NCBI GenBank assembly: GCA_964613665.1
Contig: CAZTIG010000018.1
Coordinates: forward strand, 1-64,000
DNA length: 64,000 bases
Origin: CAZQFV01 sp964613665
GTDB taxonomy: Bacteria > Chloroflexota > Chloroflexia > DTKN01
Direction of reading: 5' to 3'
Under the pieces are notes generated by a model. The model saw only the letters and a list, made by a program, of their open reading frames with translations. It made no database searches and was not told where the DNA came from. Numbering within the stretch: the first letter of the stretch is position 1; every line of letters begins with the position of its first letter. Positions 25,625 to 33,237 of the stretch are shown here, one piece after another. The translations under genes and the position numbers were made by a program.

Positions 25625-25970
25625 AACCAAAGGCTTCCTCGCTGTCGGTGCCGGTGTAGTAATCGCCCGGCTTGCCCTGGTCAAAGCCATTGGGATAGCA
25701 CGTGGGGATGTAGAACCGATCCAGGACGCGCCCGCACTGGCGCAGCGCTTCCGTCACTCCATGTCCCGACGGCAACGCCTCCAACAGGTACTTGACCGAG
25801 TGTCCCCACGTCTCCTGGCCGAGGCGTTGGTGAAGCCCCTTCAGTGCCTTCGCGGCGGCCTGCTGTGCACTGAAACAGGCCCACTCATGGACCCCCCCTG
25901 CCGCGGCATAGCGGGAATGCTCCAGATCTCTTTCGGCTTGGGCGATCCAGTCAGCGGCTCGCTCCGGCAT
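25578..25970 (-). CDS. HEPN domain protein
   Basis: A 130-residue HEPN (PF05168) protein: RAADWIAQAERDLEHSRYA, HEWACFSAQQAAAKALKGL, GHSVKYLLEAL and the C-terminal LDRFYIPTCYPNGFD...EEAFGCAEAIIRL. The usual RYP motif reads CYP here, and the RNase-type R-x4-6-H is not obvious, so toxicity is doubtful. It precedes and overlaps the MNT gene, the standard HEPN-MNT order. Start at the ATG with AAGGGGAA upstream. Confidence 0.85.
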   Translation of the reverse strand: MPERAADWIAQAERDLEHSRYAAAGGVHEWACFSAQQAAAKALKGLHQRLGQETWGHSVKYLLEALPSGHGVTEALRQCGRVLDRFYIPTCYPNGFDQGKPGDYYTGTDSEEAFGCAEAIIRLCAALLSG

Positions 25971-26101
25971 GGCAGTTCCCCTTGCACCTGGTGCTGTCCC
26001 AGGGCCGCTCCAGTGGCAGGCACTGACCCCGATTGGAGTATACCACAGCGTAGCAGCCGGGTCAAGACCCGGCGCGCGCGAGACCTCGCAATGGCCCGCC
26101 C

Positions 26102-27073
26102 TCATGTCCCCAGCACCTGCTGCAGCACGGCGGCGTCGACGTTGCCGCCACTGACGACGATGGCGACCCGCCGGCCGGCCCCTCCCAACCGCCGCCGCAT
26201 TGCCGCGGCCAGGCCCACGGCCCCCCCTCCCTCCACCACCAGCCGGTGCTGCCGCATGGCGCCGGCCATGGCCGCGGCGATCTCTTCCTCGGACACCAGG
26301 ACGGCATCGTCGACGAGCTCCCGGACCATGCGGAAGGTGAAGCGATTGTTCGCACCGAGCCCGCCGACCAGGGCGTCGGCCAGGGTGGATTCTTCCTCCA
26401 ACACCACCGGCCGGCCGGCCTTGAGGCTATGGTACATCACCGGGGCACGCTCCATGGAGACGCCGATGACGCGGATGGCCCGGTCGGCCGACTTGAGCGC
26501 CAGGGCAATCCCCGCGATCAGCCCGCCGCCCGAGAGGGGGACCACCGCCGTGTCGAGCTCCGGCCAGTCCTCCAGCATCTCCAGGCCGATCGTCCCCTGG
26601 CCGGCGATGACCAACGGGTCGTCGAACGGCTCGACCATCGTCAGCCCCTGCTCCCGCTGCAGGCGCGCGGCATGCTCCATGGCCTGGTCGTAGCCCCGGC
26701 CGTGCACGACCACCTCCGCGCCGAGCTGGCGCATGGCGGCGATCTTGTTGGCGGCAGTCGCCTCCGAGACGCAGATCACAGCGCGCAGGCCCAGGGCGCG
26801 GGCGAGAGACGCCACAGCGCGGCCGTGGTTGCCGGTGGACACGGCGAGCACCCCGCGCGCCCGTTCCTCGGCCGATAGGCTGAGCACACGGTTGGCGGCA
26901 CCGCGCAGCTTGAACGAGCCGGTCTCCTGCAGGTTCTCCAGCTTCAGGCGCACGGGCACGCCGAGGGCTTGGCCGAGCCAGGGTGAGTCCAGCAGCGGCG
27001 TCCGCCGGACGAGGCCGGCGATGCGCTGGCGGGCCAGGTAGACGTCCTGCACGGTCGGTAGGGGCTCTGCCAT
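26102..27073 (-). CDS. threonine dehydratase-like PLP enzyme
   Basis: A 323-residue fold-type II PLP enzyme: RTPLLDSPWLGQALG, LKLENLQETGSFKLRGAANR with the Schiff-base Lys, STGNHGRAVASLARALG, the phosphate loop PLSGGGLIAG and a final GGNVDAAVL. Short form without a regulatory ACT domain, so a catabolic threonine/serine ammonia-lyase or an EutB-type (hydroxyectoine) enzyme is possible. ATG at 27073 follows AGGAG; the frame runs on upstream without conservation. Confidence 0.9.
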   Translation of the reverse strand: MAEPLPTVQDVYLARQRIAGLVRRTPLLDSPWLGQALGVPVRLKLENLQETGSFKLRGAANRVLSLSAEERARGVLAVSTGNHGRAVASLARALGLRAVICVSEATAANKIAAMRQLGAEVVVHGRGYDQAMEHAARLQREQGLTMVEPFDDPLVIAGQGTIGLEMLEDWPELDTAVVPLSGGGLIAGIALALKSADRAIRVIGVSMERAPVMYHSLKAGRPVVLEEESTLADALVGGLGANNRFTFRMVRELVDDAVLVSEEEIAAAMAGAMRQHRLVVEGGGAVGLAAAMRRRLGGAGRRVAIVVSGGNVDAAVLQQVLGT

Positions 27074-27139
27074 GCCATGCTCCTGCGCGCTTGCGAACGG
27101 GCAGCATCGCGCTGCCGCGGCGGCTTGCGGCTGCCGGGC

Positions 27140-27168
27140 ACTATAGCACAGCCGGCCGCACCTGGCAA
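27140..27168 (-). promoter_or_regulatory. promoter of the dehydratase gene
   Basis: Minus-strand TTGCCA (27168-27163), 17 bp, TATAGT (27145-27140), TGC extension. The 213 bp from here to the divergent promoter contain nothing else recognised. Confidence 0.75.
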
Positions 27169-27381
27169 GCTGGCACAGCGTGGCACCGACGCGCATCTCC
27201 GTGCCGACGCATGCATCCGGAGAGCGCTTCGGGCCGGGGATACGCCGACACGGAGAGAGATGCCCCGGAGGCCGGACTGGCCTCGGCGAGAGCGCGCAGC
27301 AAGGGCGTCTTTGGCCGTACGCAGTGGCTGATCCAACGGTGCCAGGCGTGGTCCGCAATCCGCAACGCCCACGCACCGAGA

Positions 27382-27410
27382 TTGACCGGGGCAGCGCCCC
27401 GTGCTAGAAT
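27382..27410 (+). promoter_or_regulatory. promoter of the binding-lipoprotein gene
   Basis: TTGACC (27382-27387), 17 bp, TAGAAT (27405-27410). The spacer contains GGGGC-AGC-GCCCC, a small palindrome that might be an operator. Confidence 0.75.
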
Positions 27411-27440
27411 GGACGGGCAGACCGCTCGGTGGAGAGGGCC

Positions 27441-28232
27441 ATGGCCAGAGAGTGCCGCCACACGATCGCCATTCTGCTGCTGATCGTTCCGCTCGCGGCG
27501 GCGGCGTGCGGAGACCCGGCGACGGCGCCAACGCCTGCCCCTACCGGCACTCCGGCCCTCGAACTGCGCATCGCCGCCGTGCCTACCGCCCCGGACCGAT
27601 TGGAGCGCTGGTGCAGCCTCTTCCAGGAGGAGTATCCCGGGGTCGCCCTGGCAGTGCTGCCGGCCAGCGCCGCGGAGGCGCAGGAGGCGCTGGCCCAGGG
27701 GCGGGTGGACCTGGCCTACCTGGATCAGCCGCCCGACCCCTTCTATCGCGGCGTGCTCACGGCCACCCGCGTGGCCAGCGAGCCGATTGCCCTGCTCGCC
27801 CACCCGGATAACCCGTTGGTGGACCTCAGCCTCGTAGCGGCGGTGGAGCTCCTCAGCGGCAGGGCCGAGAACTGGAGCGGGGTCGGGGGAGAGGACAGCC
27901 CCGTGCAGGTCTACCTGCGGCCGGACAGCGCTGGCGAGGTGCGGGCGTTGGCAGAGGCGTGGACCGGCCGGCAGCCCGACCCCCAGGCGATCGTTCGCGC
28001 GTCGGCCGCCTCCCTCCGCGCGGCCCTGGCCCAGGACCGCGGTGGCCTGGGGGTGCTGCCGGCCGGGGACGCGCCAGGCGATCTCCGCGTGCTGCGCGTG
28101 GACGGCTTCCTGCCGGCAGAGCCGGGGTATCCCTGGCACCTGCCGCTCTTCCTAGTCTACGGGCCGGGTTCGCCCGACCAGGCGCGCCGGTTCGTCCGCC
28201 GGGTAGAGCTGGACTATGCCGGGAACGAGTAG
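27441..28232 (+). CDS. PstS/PBP-like periplasmic binding lipoprotein
   Basis: A 263-residue exported protein. The signal (RHTIAILLLIVPLAAAAC) ends in a lipobox; a Pro/Thr linker follows. The body resembles type 2 periplasmic binding proteins: LELRIAAVPTAPDRLERWCSLFQEEYPGV, LAQGRVDLAYLDQPP, IALLAHPDNPLVDLSL, and RASAASLRAALAQDRGGLGVLPA. The style is that of phosphate/molybdate-like PBP domains, but no permease or ATPase is adjacent, so the ligand is unknown. GGAGAGGG precedes the ATG at 27441. Confidence 0.75.
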   Translation: MARECRHTIAILLLIVPLAAAACGDPATAPTPAPTGTPALELRIAAVPTAPDRLERWCSLFQEEYPGVALAVLPASAAEAQEALAQGRVDLAYLDQPPDPFYRGVLTATRVASEPIALLAHPDNPLVDLSLVAAVELLSGRAENWSGVGGEDSPVQVYLRPDSAGEVRALAEAWTGRQPDPQAIVRASAASLRAALAQDRGGLGVLPAGDAPGDLRVLRVDGFLPAEPGYPWHLPLFLVYGPGSPDQARRFVRRVELDYAGNE

Positions 28233-28292
28233 GGTGTCCCGATCGTCCCCGCCGGGGTGCTTCGCTGCCGGCACACGGGGAAGCGAGCAGCG

Positions 28293-28514
28293 CTAGGGCT
28301 GTTCGCGCGGGGCGGCGGGCCGCCTGGCCCGGCCCAGCTCGACCCGCGCCCGCCAGATCTGGACCGACCCGCAGTTGCGGCAGGTCACCCAGATCTCCTC
28401 GCTGCGCGAGGGCAGCGTGTAGCGCTCGACCGCGTCGCGAACAACCTGCAGGCCGTCGGCGTCCTGCCAGCCCAAGATCGCCTTGCACTCCTTGCACAGC
28501 CAGGCCTCGGCCAT
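28293..28514 (-). CDS. small zinc-ribbon-like protein
   Basis: 73 residues with CKEC (7-10) and CRNC (45-48), the two knuckles of a zinc ribbon, around a region WVTCRNCGSVQIW. The basic tail RARVELGRARRP could bind nucleic acid. The ribosome site is weak (GGGGGT), so the start is approximate. It lies 73 bp after dprA on the same strand. Function unknown. Confidence 0.55.
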   Translation of the reverse strand: MAEAWLCKECKAILGWQDADGLQVVRDAVERYTLPSRSEEIWVTCRNCGSVQIWRARVELGRARRPAAPREQP

Positions 28515-28587
28515 CACGACCCCCGATCCAACCCACCCAGGTGCCCGCGCAGACCGCGCCGGCACGGGCCGCATCGATCAAGCGCTG

Positions 28588-29658
28588 CTACGCTTGCACG
28601 TACTGCACCCCGCCGACATGCCGCACCAGACCCTTGAGCTCCATCAATGTCAGCGTGGCGGAGACGACGGCGATGGGCAGCCCCGCCGCCTGGGCCAGCT
28701 CGTCGACGTGCTGCGGCTCCGCCGCCAGCAACCCCAGAAGTGAGGCTTCGACCTCGCTCTCGGGAACGATGCGGCGGGCCTCCTGCTGCTCGACGGCGCG
28801 GTCCAGGTTCAGCTCCTGCAGGATGTCCTCGACGCCACGCACCAGGCGCGCCCCCTGGGCGATCAGGTCGTGACAGCCCCGGCTGGCCGGCGAGAAGATC
28901 GAACCGGGAACCGCCAGGACATCGCGTCCCTGCTCAGCGGCAAAGTCGCTGGTGATAAGGGCTCCGCTGCGCTGCCCGGCCTCCACGACGACCACGCCCA
29001 GGCTCAGCCCGCTGATGATGCGGTTGCGCGGGGGAAAGTTGCGCGGCTCCGGGGCGGTGCCGGGGGGATAGTCCGACACCAGGGCGCCCTGGTCGACGAT
29101 GCGCGCCCCCAGCTCGCGGTTGCGCTGCGGATAGACGCTGTCCACGCCGCTGGCCAGGACGGCAACGGTCCGCCCGCCGGCCGCCAGGGCCGCCTGGTGG
29201 GCCTCGCTGTCGATGCCGATGGCCAGCCCGCTGACCACCGTCACCCCGTTCTGCGCCAGGTCGTGGGCCAGTCGCCGGGCCGCTTCCCGGCCATACGGCG
29301 TCGGGCGGCGCGTCCCCACCAGTGCCACCATGGGCTCGCCCTGGAGGAGCGTCCCGCGCACGTACAGCACCGGCGGCGGCGCATAGATGTGCCGCAGGCG
29401 GTCCGGGTAACCGCGGTCGTCCCACGTGAGCAGGGTGATGCCGAGGGCGTTGATGCGGGCCATCTCCCGCTCGAGGGAGACGCGTCGGCGCGTATCCAGC
29501 AGGCTGCCGATGCAGGCCTCGTCGAGGCCGGCCTGGCGCAGCTCCATCGCCGAGGCCTGCCAGGCCCGCTCCGGGCTGCGAAAGTGCTCCAGGAGCCGGC
29601 GCAGCCGCACCGGCCCGATGCCCGGTGTGAGGTTGAATCCCAGGTAGTAGCGCTGCAT
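28588..29658 (-). CDS. dprA: DNA-processing protein DprA
   Basis: A 356-residue DprA/Smf protein that loads RecA on incoming single-stranded DNA in transformation. N-terminal SAM-like helical region (LTPGIGPVRLRRLLEHF), then the Rossmann core: MVALVGTRRPTPYGREAARRL, VVSGLAIGIDSEAH, VAVLASGVDSVYP, PRNRIISGLS, VVVEAGQRSGALIT and GCHDLIAQGARLV. A C-terminal winged-helix (about 295-356) is present. GAGG is 9 nt before the ATG. Its promoter faces that of the HTH gene. Confidence 0.95.
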   Translation of the reverse strand: MQRYYLGFNLTPGIGPVRLRRLLEHFRSPERAWQASAMELRQAGLDEACIGSLLDTRRRVSLEREMARINALGITLLTWDDRGYPDRLRHIYAPPPVLYVRGTLLQGEPMVALVGTRRPTPYGREAARRLAHDLAQNGVTVVSGLAIGIDSEAHQAALAAGGRTVAVLASGVDSVYPQRNRELGARIVDQGALVSDYPPGTAPEPRNFPPRNRIISGLSLGVVVVEAGQRSGALITSDFAAEQGRDVLAVPGSIFSPASRGCHDLIAQGARLVRGVEDILQELNLDRAVEQQEARRIVPESEVEASLLGLLAAEPQHVDELAQAAGLPIAVVSATLTLMELKGLVRHVGGVQYVQA

Positions 29659-29688
29659 GGCCCGGTCCTCAGCTCGTCGCTGCCCCGC

Positions 29689-29717
29689 ATTATACCATGC
29701 CCCCTTCGGGCTGTCCA
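29689..29717 (-). promoter_or_regulatory. dprA promoter
   Basis: Minus-strand TGGACA (29717-29712), 17 bp, TATAAT (29694-29689). Its -35 is one half of a palindrome shared with the divergent promoter. Confidence 0.75.
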
Positions 29718-29718
29718 C

Positions 29719-29747
29719 TGGACAGGGCGCGACACATGTGGTATGAT
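29719..29747 (+). promoter_or_regulatory. promoter of HTH-mtaB unit
   Basis: TGGACA (29719-29724), 17 bp, TATGAT (29742-29747). Together with the dprA -35 it forms CTGTCCACTGGACAG (29711-29725 region), a perfect palindrome. Confidence 0.75.
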
Positions 29748-29787
29748 AAAAACAGTTACACTTTTGGCGAACCGTACGGGGGTTTCT

Positions 29788-30090
29788 TTGGCCAAGCAGG
29801 AAGAAATCGAGCTGAACGCGGCCGAGCAGGAGGCCAAGAACAGACGGGCCCGCCAGATCGTGGAGCGGCTGGACCTGACGCCGGCCGAGCTGCAGCGCCT
29901 GCTGGAGGTGCTGCGCGTGGCGCTGGACACGCTCGACCCCGAGTACCGCGCCAACGTGGCCGCCGTCGCCCGACAGCTCGGCAAGAGCCGGCGCACCATT
30001 TACCATTGGGCCGACCGCGTCCTGGCGGCAACGGTGCAGGAGCTGCGCGAGATCCGCGTGGGACGCCCCCTGAAGAAAGGCCGGACGTGA
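29788..30090 (+). CDS. small helix-turn-helix protein
   Basis: About 100 residues from TTG at 29788 (GGGGG about 7 nt upstream); an upstream in-frame ATG lies inside the -10 box and is rejected. The N-terminal half is helical and charged (EIELNAAEQEAKNRRARQIVERL). The C-terminal half contains YRANVAAVARQLGKSRRTIYHWADRVL, a classical HTH resembling resolvase/transposase or terminase-type HTHs, and ends with the basic RVGRPLKKGRT. Its stop overlaps the mtaB GTG as GTGA. Possibly a regulator acting on the shared palindromic promoter region, which is inference. Confidence 0.7.
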   Translation: MAKQEEIELNAAEQEAKNRRARQIVERLDLTPAELQRLLEVLRVALDTLDPEYRANVAAVARQLGKSRRTIYHWADRVLAATVQELREIRVGRPLKKGRT

Positions 30091-31598
30091 GCGTGGCCAT
30101 GGAGAGACCGCTGCGGGCAGCCCTGGCGACACTGGGCTGCCGGGTCAACTTCAGCGAGACCGACGCGCTGCGCGGGCTGCTGCAGGCGGCCGGGTACTTG
30201 CTGGTCGATTTCGACCAGGAGGCCGACCTCTACGTCGTCAACACCTGCACGGTCACGCACGTGGCCGACCGCAAGTCCAGGCAGATGTTGCGGCGGGCCG
30301 CGCGCCGCCGGCCGGGCGCCCTGGTCGTGGCGGTCGGCTGCGGTGCGGACGTCGACGCACCGGCGCTGCGTCAGGTGCCCGGGGTGGACCTGGTGCTGGA
30401 CCGCGAGGAGGAGCCCGCGCTGGTGGAGCGGGTGCGGGCGCTCCTGGGGGCCCGCGGGCAGGAGGCGCCGGCCGGCGGCGCGCGGCCGCGGCTTCTGCCG
30501 GCGCACCCGACTCGGGCGCTGATCAAGGTCCAGGACGGCTGCGACAACCGCTGCGCCTACTGCATTGTCGCCATCGCCCGCGGGCCCAGCCGCTCGCGCC
30601 CGGCGGGCGAGATCTTGGCCGAGGTGCAGGAAGTCCTGCGGGCCGGCTCCGTGGAGATCGTCCTCAGCGGCATCAATCTGGGGGCGTACCGCGATCCGCA
30701 GGTGGGAGACCTGGCCGGCCTGGCGCGCTATCTCCTGGACGGCGCGCCCATCCGGCGCTTGCGCTTCAGCTCCATCGAGCCCCAGGACCTGCCGTCCGGG
30801 CTGCTCGACCTCTGGCCCGACCCACGCCTGTGCCGGCACCTGCACCTGCCGCTGCAGAGCGGCTGCGACCGCACCCTGGCCCGCATGGGCCGTCGCTACC
30901 GCCTGGCCGACATCCGCAGCCTGACCGCGGAGATCGTACGGCGCGTCCCCGGCGTCGGGCTGACCACGGACGTCATCGTGGGGTTCCCCGGGGAGACGGA
31001 GGAGGACTTGGCCGCGAGCCTGGCGGCGATCGCCGACCTGCCTTGGAGCGACCTGCACATCTTCCCGTTCTCGGCGCGGCCGGGGACCGCCGCGGCGGCG
31101 ATGGCCGGACAGGTCTCTCCCGCCGTGATCCGTCGGCGCTGCGAGCAGGCCCACGACCTGGCCCGCCGGATGGCGCAGTCCTTTCGCCAGCGCCTCGTCG
31201 GGCACGAGCTGGCGGTCCTCTGGGACGGCCGCGCCGGGCCGGCCTGGAGCGGGCTCAGCGACAACTACGTGCGCGTGGTGGCCAGCGCGGCGGGCGAATG
31301 GCTGGGGCAGATCACCGCAACGCGCATCGCCGGCCTGGCCGGGGCAGCCCTGCGCGGACAGATCGTGCCGCAGCCCGTTGTCGTCCCGCGCGGCCGGCCC
31401 GGCGCGGCCGGGAGGGACAACCGCGGCTGTGCGCCGGCCCAGCCCACAGGGGCGATGCCCCTCGCGCCCGAAGCTTCCCTTCACGCCGACAGCAGGGTCG
31501 CGGCGGTGCACCACGAATGGCACGGGCCCGGCCTGCCCGAAGCGCGGCACAGCCGCACCATCGCGGCAAGTGGCGAATTTGCGTCTTTTGTTGTATAA
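30087..31598 (+). CDS. mtaB: MiaB-like tRNA methylthiotransferase with repeat-derived tail
   Basis: A 503-residue radical-SAM methylthiotransferase, of the type that thiomethylates t6A37 in tRNA. The UPF0004 domain has the three cluster Cys (LGCRVNFSETDAL, NTCTVTHVADRKSR, VAVGCG); the radical-SAM motif is CDNRCAYC (GCDNRCAYCIV). The TRAM-like domain ends near residue 436. The remaining 67 residues have no family counterpart; residues 470-492 are encoded by a dispersed intergenic repeat, and the TAA stop lies within the -10 box of the next promoter. GTG at 30087 is coupled to the HTH gene; ATG at 30099 is an alternative. Confidence 0.9.
   Translation: MSVAMERPLRAALATLGCRVNFSETDALRGLLQAAGYLLVDFDQEADLYVVNTCTVTHVADRKSRQMLRRAARRRPGALVVAVGCGADVDAPALRQVPGVDLVLDREEEPALVERVRALLGARGQEAPAGGARPRLLPAHPTRALIKVQDGCDNRCAYCIVAIARGPSRSRPAGEILAEVQEVLRAGSVEIVLSGINLGAYRDPQVGDLAGLARYLLDGAPIRRLRFSSIEPQDLPSGLLDLWPDPRLCRHLHLPLQSGCDRTLARMGRRYRLADIRSLTAEIVRRVPGVGLTTDVIVGFPGETEEDLAASLAAIADLPWSDLHIFPFSARPGTAAAAMAGQVSPAVIRRRCEQAHDLARRMAQSFRQRLVGHELAVLWDGRAGPAWSGLSDNYVRVVASAAGEWLGQITATRIAGLAGAALRGQIVPQPVVVPRGRPGAAGRDNRGCAPAQPTGAMPLAPEASLHADSRVAAVHHEWHGPGLPEARHSRTIAASGEFASFVV
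31496..31562 (-). repeat. dispersed 67-bp repeat, copy within mtaB 3' end
   Basis: Reverse complement matches 48325-48391 at 58 of 67 positions (about 87 percent by eye). It contains the GGTGCACCACGAATGG core and ends 8 bp before the next promoter's -35. Confidence 0.8.
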
Positions 31599-31599
31599 T
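31571..31599 (+). promoter_or_regulatory. promoter of the roadblock-MglA unit
   Basis: TGGCGA (31571-31576), 17 bp, TATAAT (31594-31599). The mtaB TAA stop (31596-31598) is inside the -10. Confidence 0.6.
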
Positions 31600-31632
31600 G
31601 CACTGGGGCATGGATATGAAGGAGGACAGGCG

Positions 31633-31998
31633 ATGACCACAGAAATCCGAGAGTTGCTGGGCTCGTTCCGTTCCTTGAACGGCGTCTCGCTCGCTGCCGT
31701 GGTCGCGACCGACGGCCTGCTGATCGAAGGGGTGGCCGATCCCGACGTGGACATGGACGCCATCTGCGCGGTGGCCTCCAATGGCCTGGTCATGGCCGAG
31801 GCCCTGGGGCGCGAGATCGGCAAGGGCGGCACCACTCAGGCCGTCCTGGAGTACGACAGCGGCCTGGTCATCCTGGAGCCGTTGAGCGAGGATGCGATGG
31901 TGCTCATCGTCTCCAGCCAGCGCAACAGCCTGGGCCGCGTCCGCTTCATGCTGAACCGCTACCATCAGTCCCTGTTCGATGCGGTGAACGCCATCTGA
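31633..31998 (+). CDS. roadblock/LC7 domain protein (MglB-like)
   Basis: A 121-residue single-domain roadblock/LC7 protein: ITEIRELLGSFRSLNGVSLAAVVATDG-like N-terminal helix and strand, GREIGKGGTTQAVLEYDSG, and VLIVSSQRNSLGRVRFMLNR. In bacteria these proteins bind small MglA-type GTPases as GAPs or scaffolds. AAGGAGGACAG precedes the ATG. First gene of a four-gene unit with a second roadblock-like protein, an MglA GTPase and a PATAN protein. Confidence 0.87.
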   Translation: MTTEIRELLGSFRSLNGVSLAAVVATDGLLIEGVADPDVDMDAICAVASNGLVMAEALGREIGKGGTTQAVLEYDSGLVILEPLSEDAMVLIVSSQRNSLGRVRFMLNRYHQSLFDAVNAI

Positions 31999-32063
31999 GT
32001 CCATTTGCACCTACCGGATCGCCCGCGGTTGCTCCACCGGCAGGCAAGTGGTGAGGGAAAAGC

Positions 32064-32558
32064 ATGGAACCTCAGCTGAGCAGTCTGATTGTCTCTCTGG
32101 AGGAAAAAGAGTCCATCGACGGGTGCCTGCACCGTCTGGTCGAGGACACGGGGGCCACGCACGCCATGCTCCTCGACAAGAGCGGGCAGGTAATCGCCAG
32201 CTATGGACAGGTCGAACGACAGGACACCACCGCCCTGGGGGCGCTCCTGGCGGGGACCTTTGCCTCGTCGCGCGAGGTGGCGCGGCTCCTGAGGGAGAGG
32301 GATTTCCGCGTCCTGTTCCAGCAGGGCATCCGCGAGAACATCTTCACCGCTCTGGTCGAAGAGCAATGGATGCTGGCCATCGTGTTCGATAAGGGAACGC
32401 ACATCGGCCTGGTCAAGGTCCTGACCAAGAAGGCCACCGAGGAGCTGGAGGCCATCCTGGAGCGCGTGCGCCAGGAAGGGAAGCTACGCGACGAGGTGAT
32501 CAGCACCAGCTTCCGCACGTCGATGGAGGACACCATCGACCTCCTCTTCCGCGACTGA
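32064..32558 (+). CDS. roadblock/LC7-like protein, second
   Basis: A 164-residue protein with a roadblock fold: LHRLVEDTGATHAMLLDKSGQVIASYG, LGALLAGTFASSREVARLL, FRVLFQQGIRENIFTALV and MLAIVFDKGTHIGLVKVLTKKA, followed by a charged C-terminal helix (about 130-164). This is the usual partner of MglA-type GTPases in Myxococcota, Deinococcota and Chloroflexota. 65 bp after the first roadblock gene and 62 bp before the GTPase gene; the ATG follows GAGGGAAAAGC. Confidence 0.87.
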   Translation: MEPQLSSLIVSLEEKESIDGCLHRLVEDTGATHAMLLDKSGQVIASYGQVERQDTTALGALLAGTFASSREVARLLRERDFRVLFQQGIRENIFTALVEEQWMLAIVFDKGTHIGLVKVLTKKATEELEAILERVRQEGKLRDEVISTSFRTSMEDTIDLLFRD

Positions 32559-32620
32559 CCCGGGCCGACGACGCGTGTCCGCGCAGATGGCGAGCATCTG
32601 TGACGTAAAGTGAGGCCAGC

Positions 32621-33211
32621 ATGGCGTTAATCAACATCGCGGCGAGGGAAATCCACTGCAAGATCGTCTACTACGGCCCTGGCCTGAGCGGGAAGACGAC
32701 CAACCTGAAGTACATCCACAGCCAGGTGCCGAAGGAGGCCAAAGGGGAGCTTCTTTCCATCGCCACCGAGACAGAGCGCACGCTCTTCTTCGATTTCCTC
32801 CCCCTGGACCTGGGACGAGTACGCGGTTTCCAGACCCGCTTTCACCTGTACACCGTCCCTGGGCAGGTGCTCTACGAGCGCACCCGCGTTGCCGTGTTGA
32901 ATGGAGCGGACGGCGTCGTATTCGTGGCCGACTCGCAGCGCAACAAGCTGGAGGAGAACGTCCGCAGCCTTCAGGAGCTGGCCCGCAACATCACCCGCCA
33001 GGGGAAGCGTTTCGCCGAGTTCCCGGTCATTCTGCAGTACAACAAGCGAGACCTGCCCAACGCTCTGCAAGTGGCGGTCCTCGACCGCTACCTGCGCTAC
33101 CGCACCAGCGATGGCAACCTGGTCGAGCGCTTTGAGGCGGTCGCTTCCTCCGGCAGGGGAGTTTTCGACACCTTGAAGTCGATCAGCAAACTGGTGATCA
33201 GCAAGCTCTGA
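32621..33211 (+). CDS. mglA: MglA-family small GTPase
   Basis: A 196-residue Ras-like GTPase. The MglA version of the P-loop, YYGPGLSGKTTNLKYIH, is diagnostic; TVPGQVLYERTRVAVLNGAD is the switch II region and NKRDLPNA the base-specificity motif. MglA controls cell polarity and motility in Myxococcus and is regulated by MglB roadblock proteins, as in the two genes upstream. No lipidation signal. It is followed after 26 bp by a PATAN/DUF4388 protein. Confidence 0.94.
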   Translation: MALINIAAREIHCKIVYYGPGLSGKTTNLKYIHSQVPKEAKGELLSIATETERTLFFDFLPLDLGRVRGFQTRFHLYTVPGQVLYERTRVAVLNGADGVVFVADSQRNKLEENVRSLQELARNITRQGKRFAEFPVILQYNKRDLPNALQVAVLDRYLRYRTSDGNLVERFEAVASSGRGVFDTLKSISKLVISKL

Positions 33212-33237
33212 GCCCTCCCCAAGGTGCTTGAGGAAGA

